Source: Allofrancisella inopinata (GTDB taxonomy: Bacteria; Pseudomonadota; Gammaproteobacteria; Francisellales; Francisellaceae). From it: 64,000 bases of DNA. Each line of letters starts with the position of its first letter. Position 1 is the stretch's first letter. Location: contig NZ_CP038241.1 of assembly GCF_012222965.1 (NCBI RefSeq), positions 1,426,001 through 1,490,000 of the forward strand, written 5' to 3'. The notes under the pieces were generated by a model that had not been told where the DNA came from, made no database searches, and saw nothing but the letters and a program-made list of their open reading frames with translations. Shown piece by piece: positions 9,637-18,089 of the stretch. The position numbers and the translations under genes are program-made.

Positions 9637-10863
9637 ATGAAAAATACACTATCAGATTTTAAAAAAAGATATAGAAGATTTAAACATAATTTTTTAGCAC
9701 AAACTAATAAGCACAAAAAATGTTTAAATAAAGAAAAGCTTTTAGAAAACTCTAGAAAATCATATAAATTTGTTAAGAAAAACACTTTTTTTTCTTTTGT
9801 TATAATACCAATAATAATTTTAGCTTTTTACTACCTATTGATAGCTACGCCAAGGTACGAAAGTTCGGCTATAGTTTCTCTAAGACAAAATGACTCGGCT
9901 TCTATGGTTGATAGCTCAATTAGTAGTTTCTTTGGAGGAACATCCCCAAATACTTCTAATAGCTACTTATTAATAGACTATATGTTATCACCCGAAATGC
10001 TTGACTTGTTACAAAAAGATATAAATATTAAATCTTTTTACCAAAATAGAAATATCGATTTTATATCTAGATTAAGCAGTAGTGCTGATAAACAAAACTT
10101 CTTGGACTATTACGATAGTATGCTACAACTTAATTATAATCCGGAGTCAAATGCAATTGCTATTAATGCTCAAGGCTATACTCCTGAGCAAGCACAAAAT
10201 ATTCTAAAAGAAATAGTTAAAAATAGTCAAAAAGCTATTGACTATATAACCCAAACTCTAGCAAAAAATAGGATGGATTTTAGTAAGGAGCAACTAGAAA
10301 TAGTCAAAAAACAAGCTTTAGATGCTCAACAAGAACTTATTAACTTTCAACATAACAAAGGTATTGTAGATCCTGAAGGATCCTTTGCAACAAAATCTTC
10401 TGTTGTTAGTGAACTACAAGGAAAATTATCAGAAGCTGAAACAAGATTGACTTCTACGAAACTTTATTTAAATGAGGAATCTGCTGAAGTTAAATCTATT
10501 GAACAAGAAATACAAGCTATAAAGACTCAACTAGTAAAGGAACGAGCTGAGTTTCTTAATGAAAAAAGCGATATTGACCAAAGTGAGGCTGGTATCAAAG
10601 ACTTAGTCTCAGATTATCAATGGTTAAAGCTTAATGCTGAATTTAAAATGGCTGAATATAAAGCCGCATTACAGGCCTTTGAAGCTTCAAAAATTGATAC
10701 CTCTAGGCAACAAAGCTTCTTAGTTGAAGTTATGAAACCAACTTTACCAGATACTCCTAAGTACCCAAGAACTTGGTATAGCCTAATGACTATATTTATT
10801 ATATTGAGTGCGATGTACGGGATTTTACGCATGATAGTCACTATTATCCTCGAGCATAGGTAA
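9637..10863 (+). CDS. kpsE: Capsule export inner-membrane/periplasmic adaptor (KpsE/BexC/CtrB)
   Basis: A 408-residue polysaccharide co-polymerase of the PCP-3 type. It has one membrane segment near residues 48-70 (FFSFVIIPIIILAFYYLL) after a basic cytoplasmic N-terminus. A large periplasmic region includes a coiled coil (about 200-330), and a second membrane segment follows the family-typical proline-rich stretch (KPTLPDTPKYPRTWYSL). KpsE homologues bridge the KpsMT transporter to the outer-membrane KpsD. Its place between kpsT and kpsS fits that role. Confidence 0.9.
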   Translation: MKNTLSDFKKRYRRFKHNFLAQTNKHKKCLNKEKLLENSRKSYKFVKKNTFFSFVIIPIIILAFYYLLIATPRYESSAIVSLRQNDSASMVDSSISSFFGGTSPNTSNSYLLIDYMLSPEMLDLLQKDINIKSFYQNRNIDFISRLSSSADKQNFLDYYDSMLQLNYNPESNAIAINAQGYTPEQAQNILKEIVKNSQKAIDYITQTLAKNRMDFSKEQLEIVKKQALDAQQELINFQHNKGIVDPEGSFATKSSVVSELQGKLSEAETRLTSTKLYLNEESAEVKSIEQEIQAIKTQLVKERAEFLNEKSDIDQSEAGIKDLVSDYQWLKLNAEFKMAEYKAALQAFEASKIDTSRQQSFLVEVMKPTLPDTPKYPRTWYSLMTIFIILSAMYGILRMIVTIILEHR

Positions 10864-10874
10864 AAAATAAGTAT

Positions 10875-12134
10875 ATGCAAAAAACCCTAAACAGACCTGC
10901 TTCGTTTGAAAACAAAAAGCTTACAGTAATACCTTACGAAAGGAATTTTTTATTTTTACAAGGACCAATCTCTCCTTTTTTTAATGAACTTGCTCATGAA
11001 TTATGTCAAAAAGGTTATAGTAAAGTTTATAAATTACAATTATGTAAAGGTGATAGTTTATGGTGGGATTTTGAATTAATTACTTATAAAGGGACTTTAG
11101 AAAATTTTGATATATTTATAGAAGCAACTTTTAAAAACCTATACATAACAGATATTTTATTATTAGGAGACTGCCGCCCTTATCATCTTAAAGCAACAAA
11201 AATAGCTAAATCACTAAATATCAATATTTGGATCTTTGAAGAAGGTTATCTAAGACCTGACACAGTTACTTTAGAATATAATTCAGGTACAAATGCTTAT
11301 AGCAAAATCCCTAAAACTAAAGATTTTTTTCAAACATATAAACCGGTAAAAAATTATCCTCTAATAAGGATACAGAATTCTTTATTTACTCGTTTAAGAT
11401 GGGATTTAAGCTACCACTTAATCAATGCCCTAACATTTTTAAGCTTTCGAAACTATCAGCATCATAGAAAAGCAAAAATTTATCAAGAATATATTGGTTG
11501 GATGAAACGTTTTAGTAAAAAAATTATTACAGATAAATTTCTTCTACCTAAGCAATTAAAGTATGTTGAAAATAAAGCTTTCTTTTTAGTTCCTTTACAA
11601 TTAAGTCATGATTTTCAAATCATACAACATTCAGACTATGATTCTACCTTATGTATGATAGACGAAATTTTAGAAAGCTTTGAACGTAATGCGCCTAAAG
11701 AAACTTTACTAGTTTTTAAAATTCATCCTTTAGATACTTTATTGGTAAATAGCATAAAACATATTAAAAGAAAATTAAAAACCTTACCCTCTCTGAAAAA
11801 ACGAGTACTTGTATTAGATGGCGGACATTTACCAACTCTTATTGATAACTCACTAGGAGTCGTGGTTATCAATAGTACTGTAGGCTTACAATCTTTGTCT
11901 CATGACAAAGCTACAAAAGCCTTAGGTAGAGCAATATATAATTTTGAAGGTTTAACAGCTACACAACCTCTTAATACCTTTTGGATAAACCCGCAAAAAC
12001 CAAATAAGCAGCTAGTTCAAAATTTCAGGAAATACTTATTAGATCATAATCAATTTAATGGTGGCTTCTATAGCAAACATGGGATAAGCATAGCTGTTCC
12101 ATTTGTAACACATAGAATATTGGAGAATAATTAA
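10875..12134 (+). CDS. kpsS: Capsule polysaccharide biosynthesis protein, KpsS-like Kdo transferase
   Basis: A 419-residue Capsule_synth family protein. Diagnostic segments are FLFLQGPISPFF near residue 26, LLLGDCRPYHLKA near 97, and IWIFEEGYLRPDTVTLE near 120, the last being the clearest KpsS signature. A second conserved block, VFKIHPLDT, is near 280. KpsS starts the poly-Kdo linker on lyso-phosphatidylglycerol, and KpsC extends it. I see no KpsC in the window; it may lie beyond the left edge. The gene follows kpsE by 11 bp and precedes an SDR by one base. Confidence 0.88.
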   Translation: MQKTLNRPASFENKKLTVIPYERNFLFLQGPISPFFNELAHELCQKGYSKVYKLQLCKGDSLWWDFELITYKGTLENFDIFIEATFKNLYITDILLLGDCRPYHLKATKIAKSLNINIWIFEEGYLRPDTVTLEYNSGTNAYSKIPKTKDFFQTYKPVKNYPLIRIQNSLFTRLRWDLSYHLINALTFLSFRNYQHHRKAKIYQEYIGWMKRFSKKIITDKFLLPKQLKYVENKAFFLVPLQLSHDFQIIQHSDYDSTLCMIDEILESFERNAPKETLLVFKIHPLDTLLVNSIKHIKRKLKTLPSLKKRVLVLDGGHLPTLIDNSLGVVVINSTVGLQSLSHDKATKALGRAIYNFEGLTATQPLNTFWINPQKPNKQLVQNFRKYLLDHNQFNGGFYSKHGISIAVPFVTHRILENN

Positions 12135-12135
12135 G

Positions 12136-12894
12136 ATGAATGTTCTTATTGTTGGCGCATCTCGAGGACTAGGGAAACAATTAGCTATCAATTTTGCTAA
12201 ACAAAATACTTCTTTGATTCTAATCGCGCGTAACGAAGACAATCTAAAAACCACCCAAAACCTATGTGAAAAAGCTGGGGCTGATGGTGTAGAATACTTC
12301 GTTTGTGATACAGGAAACATTGATAAATTCATAAAAACTTTACAAGAAATTACATCCAGATATGTAATTGATTTATGTATTTATGCTGCTGGAATTACAT
12401 CGGTTATTAGCAACAATCAATTTGAAGATTTACAACACTCTAACAACTTATTAAAAATAAATTTAAATGGAGCAATAGCTGCAACTAACTACCTATTGCC
12501 ACAGATGTTAGAATCAAATACTGGGCATATTGTTTATTTCTCATCTTTAGCTTCATACTATGGGATGGCATACTCTCCAGTCTACTGTGCAAGCAAAGCT
12601 GGTTTACGCGTATATGCTGAATCTGTAAGACAATATTGCCATAAAACTAATGTTAATATCTCAGTTATCACCATGGGTTTTGTTGAATCAGATATGAGTA
12701 GACAATTCACAAGACCTAAACCTTTTCTTTTATCTACAGAAAAAGCAGCTACCTACATTTGTAAAAGAATAAATAAACGTAAAGCCTATATCCGCTTTCC
12801 TTTAATCTTACAGCTTGCGATAAGGCTACAAAGTATTCTTCCATATAAGCTAGCTGATTGGTTTATGATAAAAACAGGATATGGTAGAAAATAA
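12136..12894 (+). CDS. Short-chain dehydrogenase/reductase in the capsule operon
   Basis: A 252-residue SDR with a complete active site: cofactor motif GASRGLG (residues 7-13), an NNAG-equivalent YAAG near 87, catalytic Ser in YFSSLASY, and YxxxK as YCASK near 150. The C-terminal 40 residues are hydrophobic and basic, possibly membrane-associating. GGAG lies about 10 bases before the ATG. It is sandwiched between kpsS and the LtaS-like gene (1-nt overlap), so it probably makes or tailors a precursor of the capsule, its lipid anchor or its substituent. Substrate unknown. Confidence 0.8.
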   Translation: MNVLIVGASRGLGKQLAINFAKQNTSLILIARNEDNLKTTQNLCEKAGADGVEYFVCDTGNIDKFIKTLQEITSRYVIDLCIYAAGITSVISNNQFEDLQHSNNLLKINLNGAIAATNYLLPQMLESNTGHIVYFSSLASYYGMAYSPVYCASKAGLRVYAESVRQYCHKTNVNISVITMGFVESDMSRQFTRPKPFLLSTEKAATYICKRINKRKAYIRFPLILQLAIRLQSILPYKLADWFMIKTGYGRK

Positions 12895-14267
12895 TGACGG
12901 TGCTAATAATCACTACCATAGTTCTTATTACTAGCAATCTTGTCACTAGTTTTTTTTGGCTAAGTGTATATAACACTATAGCTATATGTTGGATATATAG
13001 CTTTGTTAATATTTTTTTCCATAGTACAAGTTTATGTATTATTGTTTCAGCATTTTTCATAGCGTTAATACATGCTGTCAATCATACAAAATACAAGATA
13101 CTTCATGAACATTTTCACTATGAAGACCTTTTCCTTTATAGCCAAGTATTCCGTTTTCCAAAATTCTATATCCCTTTTGTTGGAGTGATTCGTTTTTGGA
13201 CTATTGTATCTATAGCTGTTATAAGTATTTTTACTATTTTTTACCTTAATTACTTGTGGGTATACAACTTTAGTATGAATAACTGGCTAATGAATATTTT
13301 AATTTTCTTCTTATTAAATATTATCATCTTTTTCTTAACAAAAAAAACCGAACAACACTCCTTTGATTCTTGTATAAAAAGCTTTGGGGTATTAATGACG
13401 ATCTTAATATACTTATATCGGAATCAAAAACAAATAGAAACCTTAAAGTCCTCTGAGCTAGAGGCTGATTTACTACCTAAAAGAATCATTGCTATACAAT
13501 CAGAATCATATATGCTTGCTAAAGAGAACTTTGATTTTAGCATGTCTAAAAAAGAAAACTGTTATAAATATGGAAAACTTCATGTCCCTTGTTACGGTGC
13601 ATATACCATGAGATCTGAGTTTGCTTTTTTAACAGGTCTTTCATTAGAAAAATTAGATACAGATTCTTTTAATCCATACCGAAAAACTTATAAAAGTGTT
13701 ACAAATAGCTATATCGAACAATTAAAAGGTTTGGGCTACCGCTGCGTTGTAGTCCACCCTTTTAAAAAAGATTTTTTTAATAGAAAACAAGTTTTTGAGC
13801 ATTTAGGGTTTGATGATTTTATTGATGAATCAGAATTTGAAAAAACTGATATATTCACTACAGACGCTCAGCTGACTGAATACCTTGAAAAATATTTACA
13901 AAAACACTCTGACCAAAAGATCTTTATTTTTGTTATAACCATTGCAGGACATGGTCCTTACACCCTTCAAAGAAGAGATTCTAAAAAATATAAGGCAAAC
14001 ACTGGAAGTGATGAGGTTGATTCATATTTAGATTTAAATTATAAAGCAACAACTATGCTAAAAGCATTAGAAAATAATATAGATAATGATACTTTATTAA
14101 TATGGTATGGAGATCATAAGCCAAGTATAGCAAATTGGAATTTATCACAACAAGACAAATACTCTACTGACTATTTTATAATTAAAAAAAATGCCAGCAC
14201 AAAATACTCTTATGAAAAAAATATAAATGTCGAAAACTTACTTTCTTATAGTATTAAAGACTATTAG
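12894..14267 (+). CDS. Membrane-anchored LtaS-like sulfatase (phospho-substituent transferase candidate)
   Basis: A 457-residue alkaline-phosphatase-superfamily protein. About five membrane segments occupy residues 1-170. The extracytoplasmic domain follows: IAIQSESYM (metal Glu), CYGAYTMRSEF (candidate nucleophile Thr), a metal/substrate block IAGHGPYT, and WYGDHKPS (metal Asp-His). This is the pattern of lipoteichoic acid synthase and of phosphoglycerol and phosphoethanolamine transferases. In a capsule operon the simplest role is transfer of phosphoglycerol or phosphoethanolamine onto the glycan at the periplasmic face. Its ATG overlaps the SDR stop (TAATG). It is the last gene of the rightward capsule arm. 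Confidence 0.8.
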   Translation: MTVLIITTIVLITSNLVTSFFWLSVYNTIAICWIYSFVNIFFHSTSLCIIVSAFFIALIHAVNHTKYKILHEHFHYEDLFLYSQVFRFPKFYIPFVGVIRFWTIVSIAVISIFTIFYLNYLWVYNFSMNNWLMNILIFFLLNIIIFFLTKKTEQHSFDSCIKSFGVLMTILIYLYRNQKQIETLKSSELEADLLPKRIIAIQSESYMLAKENFDFSMSKKENCYKYGKLHVPCYGAYTMRSEFAFLTGLSLEKLDTDSFNPYRKTYKSVTNSYIEQLKGLGYRCVVVHPFKKDFFNRKQVFEHLGFDDFIDESEFEKTDIFTTDAQLTEYLEKYLQKHSDQKIFIFVITIAGHGPYTLQRRDSKKYKANTGSDEVDSYLDLNYKATTMLKALENNIDNDTLLIWYGDHKPSIANWNLSQQDKYSTDYFIIKKNASTKYSYEKNINVENLLSYSIKDY

Positions 14268-14268
14268 T

Positions 14269-14294
14269 AAACTAACCTCATTTTGATATTAAAA
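14269..14294 (+). repeat. Inverted repeat copy A (partner at 18090-18115)
   Basis: A 26-bp sequence lying directly after the sulfatase stop codon. It matches the reverse complement of 18090-18115 at 25 of 26 positions, and weaker similarity continues about 20 bp beyond. The partner copy contains the last codons of the GNAT gene, so copy A looks like a relic of that gene end (it can encode KLTSF-stop). The pair brackets the hydrolase, P450 and brnTA segment. Confidence 0.75.
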
Positions 14295-14334
14295 TTTATA
14301 TGTTACAAAATTTTTTAATACTAGCTTTTAAGTT

Positions 14335-14475
14335 TCGCAACTAGCTTTGCTAGTTATTGCGACATACTTTTTTCATGGCAGAAAAAGTATGCAAAACTGC
14401 CTAGCACTATGCTATCGCGTAGCTGTAAGCCAATGGCAGCTACAAAACTCGCAAAGCTCAAACAGTTGTAGCTGC
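14335..14475. other. Structured non-coding stretch with successive hairpins
   Basis: This is the main content of the 391-bp gap after the sulfatase gene. Visible inverted repeats: TCGCAA-CTAGC with its partner (14335-14362, one 3-base bulge); a perfect 10-bp stem CATACTTTTT/AAAAAGTATG (14363-14391); and two competing stems sharing one arm, GTAGCTG/CAGCTAC (14419-14443) and GCAGCTACAA/TTGTAGCTGC (14436-14475). The first two could terminate capsule transcription. The whole stretch may be the interior of a decayed mobile repeat. No convincing ORF is present. Confidence 0.5.
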
Positions 14476-14537
14476 TTATTCATTGTCTTTACAGCCGCTA
14501 ACCGCAATGTGCCAATTGGTAAAATAATTATCTAACC

Positions 14538-14609
14538 GAGTTTAATGCGCATTTTGCGAATATTTTTAACATACTTAGAGCCCACATGATTTTAGTTTGC
14601 AACAATCCC
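14538..14609 (+). repeat. Diverged right half of a MITE-like element
   Basis: This stretch aligns with the right half of the 141-bp MITEs at 17813, 53996 and 63378. It shares GCATTTTGCGAATATTTTTAAC and the terminal TTTTAGTTTGCAACAATCCC, in the same orientation. The left half is absent or replaced by the hairpin-rich stretch. It is probably an old truncated copy or a related subfamily. Confidence 0.6.
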
Positions 14610-14619
14610 ATGGTATAAT
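14591..14619 (+). promoter_or_regulatory. Candidate promoter for the hydrolase-P450 pair
   Basis: A perfect TATAAT at 14614-14619 has a weak TTTAGT -35 at 14591-14596, 17 bases upstream. The -35 lies in the terminal repeat of the MITE remnant, so the remnant may have supplied the promoter. The first gene starts 40 bases after the -10. Confidence 0.4.
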
Positions 14620-14658
14620 CTTCCCCATTATATTACATGTTAGAAATTTATTTTACCC

Positions 14659-15729
14659 ATGAACAGAGCAGTCTTTTATCTCCCTGGATTTGACCCTCGA
14701 GGAGAAAGGTTTTATAAAAGAGTTTTCAAAAACGAACTAAGAAAATTCTCAAAAAGTACAAATCAAGACACCAATTTTCAACAAGTAGATAGCTTTAAAT
14801 ACATAATAAAATCCAACACTTCTAACTGTGACTTATTTTTTCTTAATTGGATAAATATAATAAATTTAATATACAAAAAATCCGCTTTTATAACTTGGGT
14901 ATCTAATTTATTTTCAACTCTAATGATTTTTATATCCAATCATAAATCTCCAAAAAATATTCTTGATTATAAACATCAATTATTTTTACTATCTATTATA
15001 CTTATTGATTCAACTTTTTTTGCATTCATAATTTTACTTGTTTTTATACCTTTTATATCAGGGCAATATGTCATTAGTATAATACTTTTAGTAACATCAA
15101 TTTTTCTGGTTTACCTGTATAAGAAACTTCAGAACAAGATTATTCCTGAAAAAGTTAGATTATGGACACAAGGATTTATTTCTTTAGCATATTTTTCAAA
15201 AAAATATAAACCCCACTTTGAGGAAAATGCTGAGAAACATGCTGATATAATTATAAATTGCTTGAATGAAGGTAAACATGATGAATACATACTATTAGCA
15301 CATTCTGCTGGATGTTATCCTTTAATATTTTTGCTAGCTAGGTTACCAACAGAGCATCTTAAAAAAATAAAAATAATAACCATGGGGCATTGTATACCTG
15401 TATACATAAACCTTAAGCATTTCCAAGAGAATAAAACAAACATAATAAGCTCTCTAAAAAAGACTAATACCCTATGGTTAGACGTTTACTCACCTGCAGA
15501 TCCAGTTTCCTCAAGAATTAATACTGAAAAAGAGTTTCTTTATTTAGGGATAGATAGTAAAAACAGTAAATTCTTTAATATGTACGAAGATGAAACATAT
15601 TTAAAACTAAAAGAAAATCCTCTGGCCATACATTTTCAATATATTATGAGTGGCGATAAACCAATCAATACCTTAAATTTCTATAAAATACTAACCTCTA
15701 ACAATCCTATAAATAATTATGAGATATAA
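14659..15729 (+). CDS. Membrane-associated alpha/beta hydrolase-like protein
   Basis: A 356-residue protein. Its N-terminus VFYLPGFDPRGERFY resembles the first strand and oxyanion loop of an alpha/beta hydrolase. Two membrane segments lie near residues 110-155. A nucleophile-elbow-like LLAHSAGCYP puts the candidate catalytic Ser at 216 (AHSAG rather than GxSxG). A later Asp in VYSPADPVS is placed like the acid residue. The P450 gene starts 5 bp downstream, so the two form one operon. A role as lipase, esterase or acyl-chain releasing enzyme acting with the P450 on a lipid substrate is an inference; exact family not recognised. Confidence 0.6.
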   Translation: MNRAVFYLPGFDPRGERFYKRVFKNELRKFSKSTNQDTNFQQVDSFKYIIKSNTSNCDLFFLNWINIINLIYKKSAFITWVSNLFSTLMIFISNHKSPKNILDYKHQLFLLSIILIDSTFFAFIILLVFIPFISGQYVISIILLVTSIFLVYLYKKLQNKIIPEKVRLWTQGFISLAYFSKKYKPHFEENAEKHADIIINCLNEGKHDEYILLAHSAGCYPLIFLLARLPTEHLKKIKIITMGHCIPVYINLKHFQENKTNIISSLKKTNTLWLDVYSPADPVSSRINTEKEFLYLGIDSKNSKFFNMYEDETYLKLKENPLAIHFQYIMSGDKPINTLNFYKILTSNNPINNYEI

Positions 15730-15734
15730 CTACT

Positions 15735-17102
15735 ATGATAAATTTCAAAGAAAAAAATTATGAGATATACGCTCCCTTTCCTCCTTATTATACACCTGAA
15801 AAAGTATCTTTAATAAAACTTCTTAAAGCCAAATCCTTTATACAGTTTCACAAGGAAAAACACTATAAAATGAAAATGGGCTACCCCCAAAAAAAATTAG
15901 GGTCAAGAAGGGTTTCATTATGCCAGAATGAATATGTGCTTCAAGTTTTATCAGACTATAAAGCCTATCCTAAAAGTAAAATTGTCCATAAAGTCCTAAG
16001 CCCGCTACTAGGTGATAGTATATTTACAACAAACGGAGATATTTGGAGATTTCAAAGAAATATAATGAATAAATCTTTTGCCGCACTTCAGCCCAAAAAA
16101 ACATTTTCACTAATGAATGAAGCCACAGAAAATTTAATAAATTTAATAAATCAAAAACATAAAACTTCAGAAATAATCTCCATAGACTCTTTAATGACAT
16201 ATGTCACAGCAAATATTATATTTAGAACTATTTTTTCTATAGATTTTTCCTACGCAAATGCTACTAAGTTATTTAACTCTTTTAACTGCTACCAAAACGT
16301 TTCTTACCTATTAACAGATACTCCTTTAAAGTATATTATCTATCCTTTATTAAAATATAAACAAAATAAATATGCCAAAGAAATTCATAGTCAATTTTAT
16401 CCAGAAATAGCAAAAAGATATAAAAATAATGATCAGCATAACGATATTTTAGGTAGCTTAATTACTAAGATCGATGAGAAAACAGGAAAAAAATTCTCCC
16501 AAAAAGACCTAAATGAGCAAATCTGTATGTTATTTTTAGCAGGACATGAAACTTCTGCAACAGCCCTTACATGGGCATTATATCTAATATCACAAAGTGA
16601 TGATTTGCAAAATGATTTACTTTTAGAAATAAACCATGCGCTAATTGATAATAGTATCCAATATCAATCCTTAAAAAAATTACCACTCTTGACAGCTGTT
16701 TTTGAAGAAACTCTTCGTCTGTATCCACCTGTAGTAGTATTATCAAGAGAAACCTGTGAAAACGTATATATGCGTGACAAATTAATAACTCCCAAAGATG
16801 AGATAGTAATACCTATCTGGATACAACATAGACATGCTGACAAATGGGCTAATCCTATAGAATTTAATCCGTATAGATTCTATAAAAAGAATACCACTGA
16901 CGTTTGTCCTGTATATATGCCTTTTGGCAAGGGTGATAGAGTTTGCATTGGATCTGCATTTGCATTACAAGAATCCCTTTTAGTTTTAAGTAGCATAATA
17001 AAAACTTTTAAACTTGAAAATCTAACTAAAGATGTAATTCCTATAGGTAGAGTAACGCTAAAACCTGATAAGCCTATAAATATTAGATTTACTCCCAGAT
17101 AA
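15735..17102 (+). CDS. Cytochrome P450
   Basis: A 455-residue soluble P450 with all core motifs: I-helix oxygen-activation motif FLAGHETSA near residue 270, K-helix ExxR in FEETLRLYPP, and the heme-binding loop FGKGDRVCIG with the cysteine thiolate at residue 404. The I-helix and heme loop resemble fatty-acid-hydroxylase-like P450s. No ferredoxin or reductase domain is fused and none lies nearby, so redox partners must come from elsewhere. It is paired with the hydrolase gene and lies near the PKS-AOS operon, where it could hydroxylate a long alkyl chain. That link is inferred from proximity only. Confidence 0.9.
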   Translation: MINFKEKNYEIYAPFPPYYTPEKVSLIKLLKAKSFIQFHKEKHYKMKMGYPQKKLGSRRVSLCQNEYVLQVLSDYKAYPKSKIVHKVLSPLLGDSIFTTNGDIWRFQRNIMNKSFAALQPKKTFSLMNEATENLINLINQKHKTSEIISIDSLMTYVTANIIFRTIFSIDFSYANATKLFNSFNCYQNVSYLLTDTPLKYIIYPLLKYKQNKYAKEIHSQFYPEIAKRYKNNDQHNDILGSLITKIDEKTGKKFSQKDLNEQICMLFLAGHETSATALTWALYLISQSDDLQNDLLLEINHALIDNSIQYQSLKKLPLLTAVFEETLRLYPPVVVLSRETCENVYMRDKLITPKDEIVIPIWIQHRHADKWANPIEFNPYRFYKKNTTDVCPVYMPFGKGDRVCIGSAFALQESLLVLSSIIKTFKLENLTKDVIPIGRVTLKPDKPINIRFTPR

Positions 17103-17135
17103 AATTGCTAATCTAACTTAAGTTAAACGATTATT

Positions 17136-17154
17136 GGGGCTGTTGCAAAAACAA
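17136..17154 (+). repeat. Solo terminal-repeat-like sequence
   Basis: GGGGCTGTTGCAA followed by AAAC matches the left terminal repeat of the local MITEs, but no matching right end follows before brnA. It may be a remnant of a related element. Confidence 0.35.
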
Positions 17155-17225
17155 ATGATTAGAAAATAAAACTATTTGGGCGTAAGCGAGTTTTTTATCT
17201 AAATTTTTTTGGGCAGTTTTTAGCA

Positions 17226-17537
17226 CTATGTATGTTTTTTTTCAGAATAATGAATAAAATCTAATAAAAATTTCCTTACTTTTGCTGTATAGTTTTTACC
17301 CCAAAAATCTTTTATTTCTTTAAGCTCTGACTCTGATACTTTTACACTAAGCTTTTTATCTTTCACCTCTTTTTCATCATACTCAAGTTGACTAGCTAAT
17401 CTTAAATTTTCAAGCTGATCAAAAGTCATACTCTCATAGTTACCTACTTTAGATAAATCAGGGCTATCATTGTCATAAACAATATCTTTATCACCTATAC
17501 TATCCCATACTTTATTAAAATCTTTTCTCTTACTCAT
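17226..17537 (-). CDS. brnA: BrnA-like antitoxin
   Basis: A 103-residue acidic protein. The C-terminal part (SVKVSESELKEIKDFWGKNYTAK) has the ribbon-helix-helix character of BrnA antitoxins, which bind DNA and neutralise BrnT. It starts 3 bp after the brnT stop, in the usual toxin-first order. BrnA with BrnT normally represses its own promoter. Here the upstream promoter region is replaced by a MITE, so autoregulation may be altered. Confidence 0.72.
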   Translation of the reverse strand: MSKRKDFNKVWDSIGDKDIVYDNDSPDLSKVGNYESMTFDQLENLRLASQLEYDEKEVKDKKLSVKVSESELKEIKDFWGKNYTAKVRKFLLDFIHYSEKKHT

Positions 17538-17540
17538 AAC

Positions 17541-17807
17541 CTACTCCTTGAAAAACCTTTTTATCTCTCTATTGTTACACTTACGAAAAGAAATAATCCT
17601 ATATTTTCCATTTCTTATTGTTGCCGTTATAATAACCTCTCTATTATTCTTTTTACCAAAAATATTATATCTAGTCTCGGTATAATCCTTTCTATCGTCA
17701 AGAGTAATACGAATTACATTTTCAGGTATAACATCCCTTGCATCTTCAAAATCAAAACCATGCTTTTCAATATTCTGCTGGTTTTTATTTTCATCCCATT
17801 CAAACAT
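17541..17807 (-). CDS. brnT: BrnT family toxin (RNase-like)
   Basis: An 88-residue protein from the ATG at 17807 (MFEWDENKN). The frame stays open into the adjacent MITE, but that extension is MITE sequence and not part of the family. Features of BrnT: start FEWDENKNQQNIEKHGFDFEDA, central TRYNIFG, and the RNase-fold end IISFRKCNNREIKRF. BrnT is a ribosome-independent RNase neutralised by BrnA, encoded 3 bp downstream. A 141-bp MITE abuts the start codon through its 5-bp target duplication, leaving no recognisable ribosome binding site. Confidence 0.8.
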   Translation of the reverse strand: MFEWDENKNQQNIEKHGFDFEDARDVIPENVIRITLDDRKDYTETRYNIFGKKNNREVIITATIRNGKYRIISFRKCNNREIKRFFKE

Positions 17808-17812
17808 ATTAT

Positions 17813-17953
17813 GGGACTGTTGCACGCTGGAATTAAATGGGTGGTAACAAGGCAAAAATATTCGAAAAAGCGCAGTTTACATGTAGTAAATGAGCATTTT
17901 GAGAATATTTTTAACACAGTTAGAAACATATAATTTTAGTTTGCAACACTCCC
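17813..17953. mobile_element. 141-bp foldback MITE, copy 1
   Basis: The ends are GGGACTGTTGCA and TTGCAACACTCCC. The flanking direct repeat ATTAT (17808-17812 and 17954-17958) is a target duplication. The arms are near-complementary over about 67 bp each, so the element can fold into one long hairpin. It carries no ORF and would need a transposase supplied elsewhere. It is inserted immediately before the brnT start codon. Confidence 0.88.
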
Positions 17954-18089
17954 ATTATTCAAGGTCTCAATTATTTATATATTTAGTATAGCAAAATACT
18001 ACAATATTAGCATCCCCCAAGAGGGCCTAATTAATAATTCTGTCCATGGTTGCATTAGCCATTATAGGATCATTTTGTATTATTTGAAC

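Noticed and set aside
14347-14535. 62-codon forward ORF between the capsule operon and the hydrolase gene
   Set aside because: It lies in the hairpin-rich stretch, has no ribosome binding site and its codons reflect the inverted repeats.
17808-17855. 16-codon N-terminal extension of brnT
   Set aside because: It is MITE sequence and not part of the BrnT family; the conserved start is FEWDENKN.
17954-18089. Small gene or terminator between the MITE and GNAT
   Set aside because: A CCCCCAAGAGGG-like word is present but no stable stem with a T run and no ORF.
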